64,000 nucleotides of DNA, from the NCBI GenBank assembly GCA_025359565.1, contig JANYFY010000011.1, positions 1 through 64,000 on the forward strand, given 5' to 3'. Positions within the stretch are counted from its first letter, which is position 1, and every line of letters starts with the position of its first letter. The stretch is from Gammaproteobacteria bacterium (GTDB taxonomy: Bacteria; Pseudomonadota; Gammaproteobacteria; Steroidobacterales; Steroidobacteraceae). The notes beneath the pieces are model-generated. The model did no database searches, was not told where the DNA came from, and worked only from the letters and a program-made list of their open reading frames with translations. The position numbers were made by a program, and so were the translations under genes. Shown here in pieces: positions 1-6,705 of the stretch.

Positions 1-23
1 CCGCTCAACGCGAGCGTTAGCCG
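1..23 (+). other. attC: Right end of an integron attC site (partial)
   Basis: The first 23 bases match the right end of the two complete attC sites further along: the GCTCAACGCGAGC-type arm followed by the core GTTAGCC at 17-23. It therefore closes a cassette whose gene lies left of the window, and it marks the recombination point in front of the next cassette gene, which starts at 26. Seen directly by comparison with 509-634 and 1019-1144; assignment as attC rests on that similarity. Confidence 0.75.
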
Positions 24-25
24 CC

Positions 26-514
26 ATGCAGTACCGCTTCTCCAGCCCGATCGCCACTCTTACCACCATTATTGCACTCGGCGGGCTGTTGCTTATCGCA
101 TGGGCTATTCCACCACCTGGCCGGTACCCTCCGCCGGATTACTGGAGCAATCTCGCAAAGTGGCGAGCCGCCGGAGTCACGTCCTATGAGCTCACTGAGC
201 AAAATCTTTGCGAGTGCGAAACCGCGCCAGTACATGTAACCGTAAAAAATGGAAAGGTCATTCGCCTCACAACACCAAGCGGTACGGCGATCCCATGGCC
301 CTACATGGAAGACCGAGCCGATTGGGCCCTGACTATTGAAGGTACATTCAGTGACATTGCGAATTCGTATGCGCAAAACCACTTTGCGGTGGCCGTAACC
401 TACGATCCGAAATACGGCATGCCACTGAAGTACTATAAGAAACGCACTGAAAAAGCGTTCGACGACGACGTGACCCACATTGTTACTAATTTCACACCCA
501 TTCATGGCGGCTAA
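26..514 (+). CDS. Integron cassette protein, DUF6174-like, membrane-anchored
   Basis: Codes for 162 residues and fills a whole integron cassette: the start lies 3 bases after one attC core and the stop codon falls inside the next attC's left core. Residues about 8-28 form one hydrophobic segment (signal anchor or uncleaved signal peptide), followed by a proline-rich stretch. The soluble part has the pattern W..AGV.SYEL..Q..C.C, V.VTV..GKV, a TIEGTF segment and a YDP.YG motif, which resembles DUF6174 proteins of unknown function. It is probably an extracytoplasmic protein. No promoter of its own is visible, as is usual for cassette genes, so expression would depend on an upstream cassette promoter. 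The opposite-strand reading frame of almost the same length is a shadow. Confidence 0.75.
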   Translation: MQYRFSSPIATLTTIIALGGLLLIAWAIPPPGRYPPPDYWSNLAKWRAAGVTSYELTEQNLCECETAPVHVTVKNGKVIRLTTPSGTAIPWPYMEDRADWALTIEGTFSDIANSYAQNHFAVAVTYDPKYGMPLKYYKKRTEKAFDDDVTHIVTNFTPIHGG

Positions 515-634
515 CTACGCGTTCGAGCGGACCGGGGAGCCGTCCGCGCGGGCGCGCGTCCGGCAATCGAAACTGGTGAGGCCGTCCGCGCGCTTGAAGC
601 GCGTGCGGCCGGCCGCTCAACGCGAGCGTTAGGC
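509..634 (+). other. attC: attC recombination site, 126 bp
   Basis: The site runs from a GGCTAAC left core (509-515) to a GTTAGGC right core (628-634). Imperfect complementary arms (ACGCGTTCGAGCGGAC near the left, GCCGCTCAACGCGAGC near the right) can fold into the bulged hairpin read by integron integrases. It is nearly identical along its length to the site at 1019-1144, with the same spacing. The left core has G where the consensus RYYYAAC has a pyrimidine. The stop codon of the preceding gene lies within the site. Confidence 0.85.
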
Positions 635-637
635 GGC

Positions 638-982
638 ATGCGCCTAGCAGTTCTTATTGCCGCAGGTATCTGTCTTTCCGCTTGCTGCCCCACTGGGCGG
701 TGCGACTATGCGTTCCGACCCAACTGGCCTGCCCGCCATGCGGCATTTGTGGAAAACCTAAACCTCTCCGTTGGCAGGCCATTTGCGCACTATTGCGTTG
801 GCGAAAACAAATGCCCTGCGAAGGCTTTAGATTCGGGGTTGGTGCGGTACACGGCAGTTGACTATCGACCCTGGTTGAAGGGGTGTACATTTTGGTTCGA
901 TGTCGATCCAAAGACACATGTTGTAGCTGCGGTCGGGTATGCAGGTAGTGACAGGGCGTGCTCTGAGGCCAACCTTGAGTAA
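638..982 (+). CDS. Integron cassette lipoprotein, function unknown
   Basis: Codes for 114 residues and begins 3 bases after an attC right core (GTTAGGC), the normal layout of an integron cassette. The N-terminus is a short lipoprotein signal: hydrophobic core then LSAC at residues 13-16, so the mature protein would start with Cys16 and be lipidated. The mature part contains further cysteines that could pair in the periplasm. I recognise no family. No ribosome site stronger than the attC-derived sequence is visible upstream. Like its neighbour it is predicted to leave the cytoplasm, so both complete cassettes here encode envelope proteins. Confidence 0.7.
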   Translation: MRLAVLIAAGICLSACCPTGRCDYAFRPNWPARHAAFVENLNLSVGRPFAHYCVGENKCPAKALDSGLVRYTAVDYRPWLKGCTFWFDVDPKTHVVAAVGYAGSDRACSEANLE

Positions 983-1018
983 CCAATTGCACACATCACA
1001 CTACACAATCTGTGTGCC

Positions 1019-1144
1019 GCCTAACTACGCGTTCGAGCGGACCGGGTTGCCGTCCGCGCGGGCGCGCGTCCGGCTATTGCAACCCGTGAGGCCGTCCGCG
1101 AGCTTGAAGCGCTGGCGGCTGGCCGCTCAACGCGAGCGTTAGAC
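1019..1144 (+). other. attC: attC recombination site, 126 bp, last in the array
   Basis: Left core GCCTAAC at 1019-1025 and right core GTTAGAC at 1138-1144, with the same internal arms and the same 126-bp length as the site at 509-634. The first core fits RYYYAAC and the second fits GTTRRRY. The next recognisable sequence, starting only a few bases on, is the left end of a Tn3-family transposon, so this is the last cassette boundary seen in the window. Confidence 0.87.
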
Positions 1145-1149
1145 AACTG

Positions 1150-1187
1150 GAGGACAAGACACGAAACGGAATTTAAAGCACGCTAAG
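1150..1187 (+). repeat. Left terminal inverted repeat of the Tn3 element (38 bp)
   Basis: Starts GAGGACAAGACACG and ends GCACGCTAAG. Compared with the reverse complement of 6542-6579, 31 of 38 positions agree. The inner end ACGCTAAG is the well-conserved inner end of Tn3-family repeats (ACGYTAAG). Confidence 0.87.
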
Positions 1188-1285
1188 GACCACCGACCGC
1201 TGTCAGGCGGGTCATGACCCCGAACAGCCCTTCACCAAATACCGCTTGAGGGAAGATCACAAGAGTGGCAGCTCTCGCATTTGGA

Positions 1286-1693
1286 CTAATCAGCAACTCT
1301 GCGCCAGCCGATAGCTAGGCCCTTTTCCACTTCCATGCCGACGCCACCAGCGCTGACTTTGCCATCTGTGATCCACGACGCGTTATAGAAAGCCCCCGCC
1401 TTTTCGATGACCAGATTATATTCGTCCGAGAACTTGCCTTGCTCGTCGTAGTAGCGAACGTGATAGTGCCCGGCAAAGCCTTCCTTGGGTCCTCCCGTCG
1501 CCAAGCCTTTTCCGCTGTAGACGTTCTGGTATGTCCATCTCGCGTTTAGCGTTCCTGGCACACTGCCTTTGGTATACAGAACGAAGCCGATATTCAATGC
1601 CTGCCGGGCCTCTGAAGCGATAGCAACTGACGCGCTGCCGGTGGCCAACACAAGACCTGTCAGCAACGTCCTAACGAGCAACGATCTAAGCAT
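1286..1693 (-). CDS. Secreted protein of unknown function (transposon passenger)
   Basis: Codes for 135 residues from the ATG at 1693, chosen because GAGG lies 6 bases upstream; a GTG four codons earlier is the alternative. Residues 1 to about 27 make a classical signal peptide (basic start, hydrophobic core, ASVAIASEA cleavage region), so the product is exported. The mature domain is rich in Tyr, Gly and Trp (NARWTYQNVYSGKG, HVRYYDEQGKF), suggesting a small beta-rich periplasmic protein. I do not recognise the family. It lies just inside the left terminal repeat, next to the dehydrogenase and on the same strand. The 158-base gap between them leaves co-transcription open. It looks like cargo rather than transposition machinery. 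Confidence 0.7.
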   Translation of the reverse strand: MLRSLLVRTLLTGLVLATGSASVAIASEARQALNIGFVLYTKGSVPGTLNARWTYQNVYSGKGLATGGPKEGFAGHYHVRYYDEQGKFSDEYNLVIEKAGAFYNASWITDGKVSAGGVGMEVEKGLAIGWRRVAD

Positions 1694-1851
1694 AGAACAC
1701 CTCACTTTCGTGCGTGCGTGACAAGTTTCCCTATCGGCCTACTGCAGACCCAACGTTCAGGCACGATATCAGCGCTGTCGAGCCAACCGGTACTATTGAC
1801 CCGCCCGGCCGGGCGTGGGGGTGAGCTTTGTGGGCCTCGCCTCGCGCCACG

Positions 1852-2625
1852 TCAGTAAACCGAATACCCACCGTCGACCGGCAGTGTGGTGCCCGTGATG
1901 AAGTCAGCTCCGCGAGAGGCGAGGAAAACAGTCGCTCCGATGATTTCGTCGGCTCTTCCCCAGCGCTTGGCGGGCGTGCGCGCCATGATTTCGTCATTCA
2001 TCGGCGAGCTTCGCACCGCCGCCGTCATGTCCGTTTCGATCCATCCGGGCGCGATGGCATTGACCTGGATGTTGTGTGGCGCTAATTCAATCGCAAGTGA
2101 TTTGGTGAGCTGAACGATAGCTCCCTTGGCCGCGCTGTAGGAAGGCACAAGCCCCGATCCAAAGATCGAGTACATGCTCGCGAGATTGATGATTTTGCCG
2201 CCGCTCTTGCGCTTGACCATTGATTTGGCAACCAACTGCGACAGGAGAAAGGAAGCGTTCAAATGGGTTTCTATGGTCTTATCCCAGACATCGGCGGTTT
2301 CGTTCAGCACCCCACCTGTTAGCGCAACAATCCCGGCATTGTTGACCAATATGTCGATACCGCCGAGTGTACGCTCCACTTCGGCCACCGCGGGAGCCAA
2401 TGCGGCCCGATCCGTCACATCGAGGGGCAACACCAGCGCGGGCTTGCCGATGGCCTTCAGCTCTGCGAGTACCAGTTGATTCTGTTCCGCATTGCGCGCG
2501 AGAACGGCCACGGATGCACCCGCGCGAGCCAAGCCCAGCGCCATGGCGTGGCCGATTCCGCGATTGCCACCGGTCACCACAGCGACGCGGCCACTCAGGT
2601 CAAAAAGCGAACCATTGCCAGCCAT
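1852..2625 (-). CDS. Short-chain dehydrogenase/reductase (SDR)
   Basis: A 257-residue classical SDR, the usual family length. It carries the NAD(P)-binding motif TGGNRGIG near residue 18, NNAG in the middle, the catalytic Ser and YSAAK (Tyr and Lys), and a C-terminal DGGYSVY. The overall pattern resembles gluconate 5-dehydrogenase or 2-deoxy-gluconate 3-dehydrogenase (KduD/IdnO type), but SDR substrates cannot be read reliably from sequence. The start at 2625 is supported by GGGAGG just upstream. It is a passenger in the Tn3 element, between the resolvase gene and the secreted-protein gene. A metabolic dehydrogenase is an unusual cargo compared with resistance genes. Confidence 0.88.
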   Translation of the reverse strand: MAGNGSLFDLSGRVAVVTGGNRGIGHAMALGLARAGASVAVLARNAEQNQLVLAELKAIGKPALVLPLDVTDRAALAPAVAEVERTLGGIDILVNNAGIVALTGGVLNETADVWDKTIETHLNASFLLSQLVAKSMVKRKSGGKIINLASMYSIFGSGLVPSYSAAKGAIVQLTKSLAIELAPHNIQVNAIAPGWIETDMTAAVRSSPMNDEIMARTPAKRWGRADEIIGATVFLASRGADFITGTTLPVDGGYSVY

Positions 2626-2874
2626 CGTGCCTCCCGGGAAATAACGATCAGATCAATTGATCGAGCCGCGACTGTTAGTTAGGGGTATCGCGAACCGTCC
2701 GCCGAGACTAACTGAGGACCCGACAGTCCGCTTAGGAGAATGCCGTTTGGGGATGCCACCGTCTCAAAGTGGCCGATTGTGCATTTGAATGACCGGTAAC
2801 GGCAACGAGTGCCGCCATAGCAAATGCTTGCGGGGCCAATCTCCCACGACCACTCCAGTCAAGGTCAAAACCCC

Positions 2875-3495
2875 TCATGCCGCACGGTCACGCTTGACGA
2901 TCCCGAGGACCGTATTCTTGCTCAGTCCAAGTCGGTGGCTGATTTCCCGGTACGACTGACCTTCGCCGACCAGCTTGAGCACCTTCGGTGCAAATCGATC
3001 GGCTTTGACACGCTGGCCGGCCCGGCGACCAAACACGACGCCGCGCTTCTTGGCGGCGGCGATTCCGGAGCGCACTCGCTCGCGCAGCAGATCCCGCTCA
3101 AACTCCGCGAGCGCTGCCATCAGGGAGGCGATGAGTTTTCCTTGCGCGCTGCGCAAATCGAACTGCAATCCGGTTTGGGCAACGAGCGAGACATCCCACG
3201 ACTGCAGATCCTGGAGGGTGTGGAAGAGATCGAGCATGGAGCGACCCCAGCGGGTCAGCTCCGTAACGAGGACCACGTCGATCTCGCGGGCCTGAGCCAG
3301 CGCCAGGATCTGTTTGCGCTCGGCCCGGTCGTTCTTGGCGCCGGAGCCCGTTTCCTTCCAGACTCCGACGACCTTGTAGCCGGCCTTCTTGGCGAAGGCC
3401 TTGAGGTCGCGCTCCTGACGGGCACAGGTCTGATCGGCGGTCGAAACCCGGCAATAGAGTGCGGCGGTATGTCCCAATTGAACCCTCGGCGCCAA
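2875..3495 (-). CDS. tnpR: Serine recombinase, Tn3-type resolvase
   Basis: Codes for up to 206 residues. The N-terminal catalytic domain contains YCRVST, with the nucleophilic serine in RVST and an arginine two residues before it. It continues through the LTRWGRS segment and the E-helix region FERDLLRERVRSGI. The C-terminus is a helix-turn-helix (GQSYREISHRLGLSKNTV) for DNA binding. It would resolve transposition cointegrates at a res site. The longest reading starts with TTG at 3495; a second TTG six codons on is possible, so the exact start is unsure. It is transcribed away from tnpA with a 72-base gap, too short for a full three-subsite res, so part of res may lie within the gene starts. 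Confidence 0.9.
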   Translation of the reverse strand: MAPRVQLGHTAALYCRVSTADQTCARQERDLKAFAKKAGYKVVGVWKETGSGAKNDRAERKQILALAQAREIDVVLVTELTRWGRSMLDLFHTLQDLQSWDVSLVAQTGLQFDLRSAQGKLIASLMAALAEFERDLLRERVRSGIAAAKKRGVVFGRRAGQRVKADRFAPKVLKLVGEGQSYREISHRLGLSKNTVLGIVKRDRAA

Positions 3496-3567
3496 ACACC
3501 CCGGAAAAAGGTCTTTTCCCGTGGCACAGTGTTGGTCTATTCAAAGTTTACTTCAAAAGGGACAGAC

Positions 3568-6546
3568 ATGGCACACCGAGAACTGCTCACTGAGTCCCAA
3601 CGGGTCAGTTTCCATGCTCCCGCCACCGATGAGCGCGGGATGGTGCGCCATTACACGCTGAGCGCCGAGGACCTGGCTCTGGTCAATCGGCGTCGCGGTG
3701 ATTCCAATCGCCTGGGTTTCGCCGTCATGCTCTGTTACCTGCGATTTCCAGGGCGCATCCTGCAGCAAGGCGAGCAGCCGCCCGAGGCGCTGTGCGCTTT
3801 CGTTGCCGAGCAACTCGGGCTCGATACCATGCACTTCGACGACTACGCCCAACGCGATCAAACCCGCCGCGAACACGTCCTTGAGATTCAGACCGCGTTG
3901 GGGTTTCGTCCGCTGACTCGCGCCATGTATCGGGAGGTGGCGGCCTGGCTGTTGCCCACAGCGCTCGCGACTGACCACGGTCCGACGCTGGTGACCGCCT
4001 TACTTGAGGAATTACGTGCGCGGCATATCGTCTGCCCCCCATTGCCGGCGATCGAACGGCTTGGCGGTTCGGTGCGAGCTCGGGCGCAGCGCCAACTTTG
4101 GCGCCAGCTCACTGACAGTCTGACCGAGCAGCGACGCCGAGCCTTGGATCAACTGCTCGAAGTTCGCGTCGGCGGCGGACAAAGCACCCTGGCGTGGCTG
4201 CGGCAAACCGCCTATGCGGCGACGACCGGGAACTTCCCGAAACTGATCGAGCGCCTGACCCTGGTTCGCGCCCTTGGGATTGAGCCCGAGCGAGCCACCC
4301 GGGTTCACCAGAACTATTGGCTCAAGCTGGCCCGTGAGGGCGCCCAGAGTACCGTCCAGCATCTGGCCGAGATCGAGCCCCTGCGTCGGTATGCGACGCT
4401 CACGGCGCTGGTGCTTGAACTTACTGCGACGTTGACTGATGAGGTGCTCAACATGTTTGAACATCTGGTCGGCAAGCTCTTTACCAAGTCAGAACGCGCC
4501 CACGCCGACCAATTCCATTCCAGTGGCAAGGCGATCAACGAGAAGGTACGGCTCTACGCGAAGATCGGCAAGGCCCTGATCGAGGCGCGGACGAGCGGCG
4601 CCGATGCCTTTGCCGCCATTGAAGCCGTCGTATCGTGGTCCAAATTCGAGTCGACCGTTGCTGAAGCGCAAACCCTCGCACAACCCGAGGAGTTCGACTT
4701 CCTGGCTTTGCTGGACGAGCGCTACAGCAGCGTACGCAAGTTCGCCCCCTTGTTGCTCGAGCATTTTGAATTCCATGCAGCGCCTACCGCGACCGAGCTG
4801 CTGCAGGCGCTCGAGATCCTGCGCGAACTCAATGCCAGCGGCAAGCGCACGCTATCCGAGAAGGTTCCCACGGGCTTCGTGAAGCCGCGTTGGCAACCCT
4901 ACGTATTTGCCGCCGGCGGCATCGATCGCCATTTCTATGAAATCTGCGCCCTGGCGGAGCTGCGCGATCGGCTGCGTGCCGGCGACATCTGGGTGACCGG
5001 CAGTCGCCAGTACCGGGATTTCGAGACCTATCTCATTCCTGCGGCGACGTTCGAGGTAATGCAGATGGAGCCACTGCCCTTGGACATCGACACGGATTTG
5101 CCGACCTACCTCGCCGACTCTCGACAAAGACTGGAAAAGAATTTAACGACAGTCGCGCGCAAGGCGCGCGAGAAGTCGCTGCCCGATGTGTCGATCGAGG
5201 ACGGAGATCTGCGCATTGCCAGGCTGCGAAAGAACACCCAAGAATCTGCTGAGGCCTTCGCCGAAAAAGCCTACGGGCTGATACCCCATGTGAAAATCAC
5301 TGAGCTGCTCGCCGAGGTGGATCAATGGACAGGTCTTGGCGATCGTTTCTTGCATCTGCGCACCCAGGCACCGCCGAAGAATCGGCAGGCACTGCTGACC
5401 GCGGTGCTGGCAGACGGTATTAACCTCGGCCTCACGCGCATGTCCGAGGCCTGCCGCGAGACCACTTGGCGACAGCTATCTTGGACCGCGGATTGGCACG
5501 TACGCGAGGAGTGCTATGCGCATGCCCTGGCCGGCTTGACCGATGCTCAATGCAAGCAGCCGTTGGCCGCGCACTGGGGTAGCGGCACGACCTCATCCTC
5601 GGATGCCCAGTTCTTTCGCGCCGGCGGCCGCGGCGAAGTCAGCGGCCTGATCAATCTGCATTACGGCCAGGACCCCGGCGTGAAGTTCTATACGCATCTG
5701 TCGGATCAGTTTGCGCCGTTCCACACCAAGGTCATCGCCGCGACGGCCAATGAGGCGCCGCACGTGCTTGACGGTTTGCTCTATCACCAGAGCAGCCTCG
5801 TCATCAACGAGCACTACACCGACACGGGCGGCTTCTCGGATCACGTTTTTGCGATGTGCCGACTGCTGGGCTTTCTGTTCGCGCCGCGGATCCGTGATCT
5901 CAAGGACAAACGGCTCTATATCCTGCCTGGCATGAATGTACCCCCCGAGCTCGCCTCGTTGGTGGCCGGTGTCATTAACGTTCGCGTCATCACCGCGCAA
6001 TGGAATGAGCTGCTGCGACTCGCCACGTCGATCAAGACCGGCACGGTGACGGCCTCGGTCATTCTGCGCAAGCTCTCGGCTTATCCCCGGCAGAATGGCT
6101 TGGCGCTGGCGTTGAAAGAACTCGGCAAACTGGAGCGCACGCTGTTCACGCTGCAATGGCTGCAGGATCCTGAGCTGCGTCGACGTAGCCACGTCGGGCT
6201 CAACAAGGGCGAGCAGCAGAATGCACTGCGCCGGGCGGTGTTCTTCAACCGACTCGGTGAAATCCGCGACCGCTCCTATGAGAATCAGCGTCACCGGGCG
6301 AGCGGGCTGAATTTGATCGTGTCCGCCATTGTTCTATGGAACACGACGTACCTGCAACGAGCCGTCGATCACCTTAAAAAGCAGGGGCACCATCCACAAG
6401 CCGGCGACTTGACCCATCTGTCGCCGTTGGGTTGGGAACACATCAATCTGACCGGCGACTACCACTGGGAGGACTCCTTGACGCTTGGTCCGGATCAGTT
6501 CAGACCCCTACGAACGCGTGTCCAGAGCTTTGCGGCCGCCGCTTAA
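3568..6546 (+). CDS. tnpA: Tn3-family transposase TnpA
   Basis: A 992-residue DDE transposase, full length for the Tn3 family. The open frame extends far upstream, but the ATG at 3568 is chosen because the family-typical N-terminus begins there (MAHRELLTESQR) and the upstream part only mirrors the resolvase gene. Conserved C-terminal blocks are intact: SSSDAQFF (Asp about 679), HYTDTGGFSDH (Asp about 752), GLNKGEQQNAL (Glu about 882) and the helper segment RASGLNLI. Its stop codon at 6544-6546 lies inside the right terminal repeat, as in many compact Tn3 elements. It catalyses replicative transposition by cutting at the 38-bp repeats. No frameshift is visible, so the element may still be active. 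Confidence 0.95.
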   Translation: MAHRELLTESQRVSFHAPATDERGMVRHYTLSAEDLALVNRRRGDSNRLGFAVMLCYLRFPGRILQQGEQPPEALCAFVAEQLGLDTMHFDDYAQRDQTRREHVLEIQTALGFRPLTRAMYREVAAWLLPTALATDHGPTLVTALLEELRARHIVCPPLPAIERLGGSVRARAQRQLWRQLTDSLTEQRRRALDQLLEVRVGGGQSTLAWLRQTAYAATTGNFPKLIERLTLVRALGIEPERATRVHQNYWLKLAREGAQSTVQHLAEIEPLRRYATLTALVLELTATLTDEVLNMFEHLVGKLFTKSERAHADQFHSSGKAINEKVRLYAKIGKALIEARTSGADAFAAIEAVVSWSKFESTVAEAQTLAQPEEFDFLALLDERYSSVRKFAPLLLEHFEFHAAPTATELLQALEILRELNASGKRTLSEKVPTGFVKPRWQPYVFAAGGIDRHFYEICALAELRDRLRAGDIWVTGSRQYRDFETYLIPAATFEVMQMEPLPLDIDTDLPTYLADSRQRLEKNLTTVARKAREKSLPDVSIEDGDLRIARLRKNTQESAEAFAEKAYGLIPHVKITELLAEVDQWTGLGDRFLHLRTQAPPKNRQALLTAVLADGINLGLTRMSEACRETTWRQLSWTADWHVREECYAHALAGLTDAQCKQPLAAHWGSGTTSSSDAQFFRAGGRGEVSGLINLHYGQDPGVKFYTHLSDQFAPFHTKVIAATANEAPHVLDGLLYHQSSLVINEHYTDTGGFSDHVFAMCRLLGFLFAPRIRDLKDKRLYILPGMNVPPELASLVAGVINVRVITAQWNELLRLATSIKTGTVTASVILRKLSAYPRQNGLALALKELGKLERTLFTLQWLQDPELRRRSHVGLNKGEQQNALRRAVFFNRLGEIRDRSYENQRHRASGLNLIVSAIVLWNTTYLQRAVDHLKKQGHHPQAGDLTHLSPLGWEHINLTGDYHWEDSLTLGPDQFRPLRTRVQSFAAAA

Positions 6547-6579
6547 CGTGCTTTAAAGCGCGAATCGTGTCTTCTCCTC
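6542..6579 (-). repeat. Right terminal inverted repeat of the Tn3 element (38 bp)
   Basis: Begins CTTAACGTGCTTTAAAGCGC on the plus strand, i.e. the inverted form of the Tn3 inner end, and finishes CTTCTCCTC. It matches the left repeat (1150-1187) at 31 of 38 positions once inverted and overlaps the last codons of tnpA. Confidence 0.87.
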
Positions 6580-6705
6580 TGACAACCAAACCTTCTCACC
6601 CCCACGTTTGAACCGCGTCCTGACAGCGCCGGACGCAGACCCTCATCGTCATGACGCATGGCTGATCTCGCGGACTCGGCATTCCACCAATCGACACCGG
6701 CGGCA

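Larger units (their letters stand above)
1148..6581. mobile_element. Tn3-family transposon with SDR and secreted-protein passengers
   Basis: A complete-looking Tn3-family element. It has inverted terminal repeats of 38 bp (31 of 38 positions match), a serine resolvase and a 992-residue transposase transcribed apart from each other. Two passenger genes, a secreted hypothetical protein and a short-chain dehydrogenase, lie on the opposite strand to tnpA. The pentamer ACAAC stands at 1143-1147 and again at 6582-6586, each separated by TG from the aligned repeat. This is a plausible 5-bp target duplication, though the terminal two bases do not pair. The left end abuts an attC right core. Boundaries are by eye and could shift by a few bases. 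Confidence 0.85.

Noticed and set aside
17-505. A 162-codon open frame on the minus strand across the first cassette
   Set aside because: It mirrors the cassette gene on the plus strand, which has the right position between attC sites and family-like sequence.
1-1144. Regularly spaced repeats taken as a CRISPR-like array
   Set aside because: The repeats are 126 bp with RYYYAAC/GTTRRRY cores and are separated by genes, which fits attC sites; CRISPR repeats are short and spacers uniform.
2824-3567. Upstream extension of the transposase reading frame by about 250 codons
   Set aside because: It only covers the antisense of the resolvase gene; Tn3 transposases start at the ATG at 3568 and are about 990 residues long.
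5593-6294. Long minus-strand frame (233 codons) inside the transposase gene
   Set aside because: Antisense of a well-conserved transposase region; low-complexity translation without a start signal.
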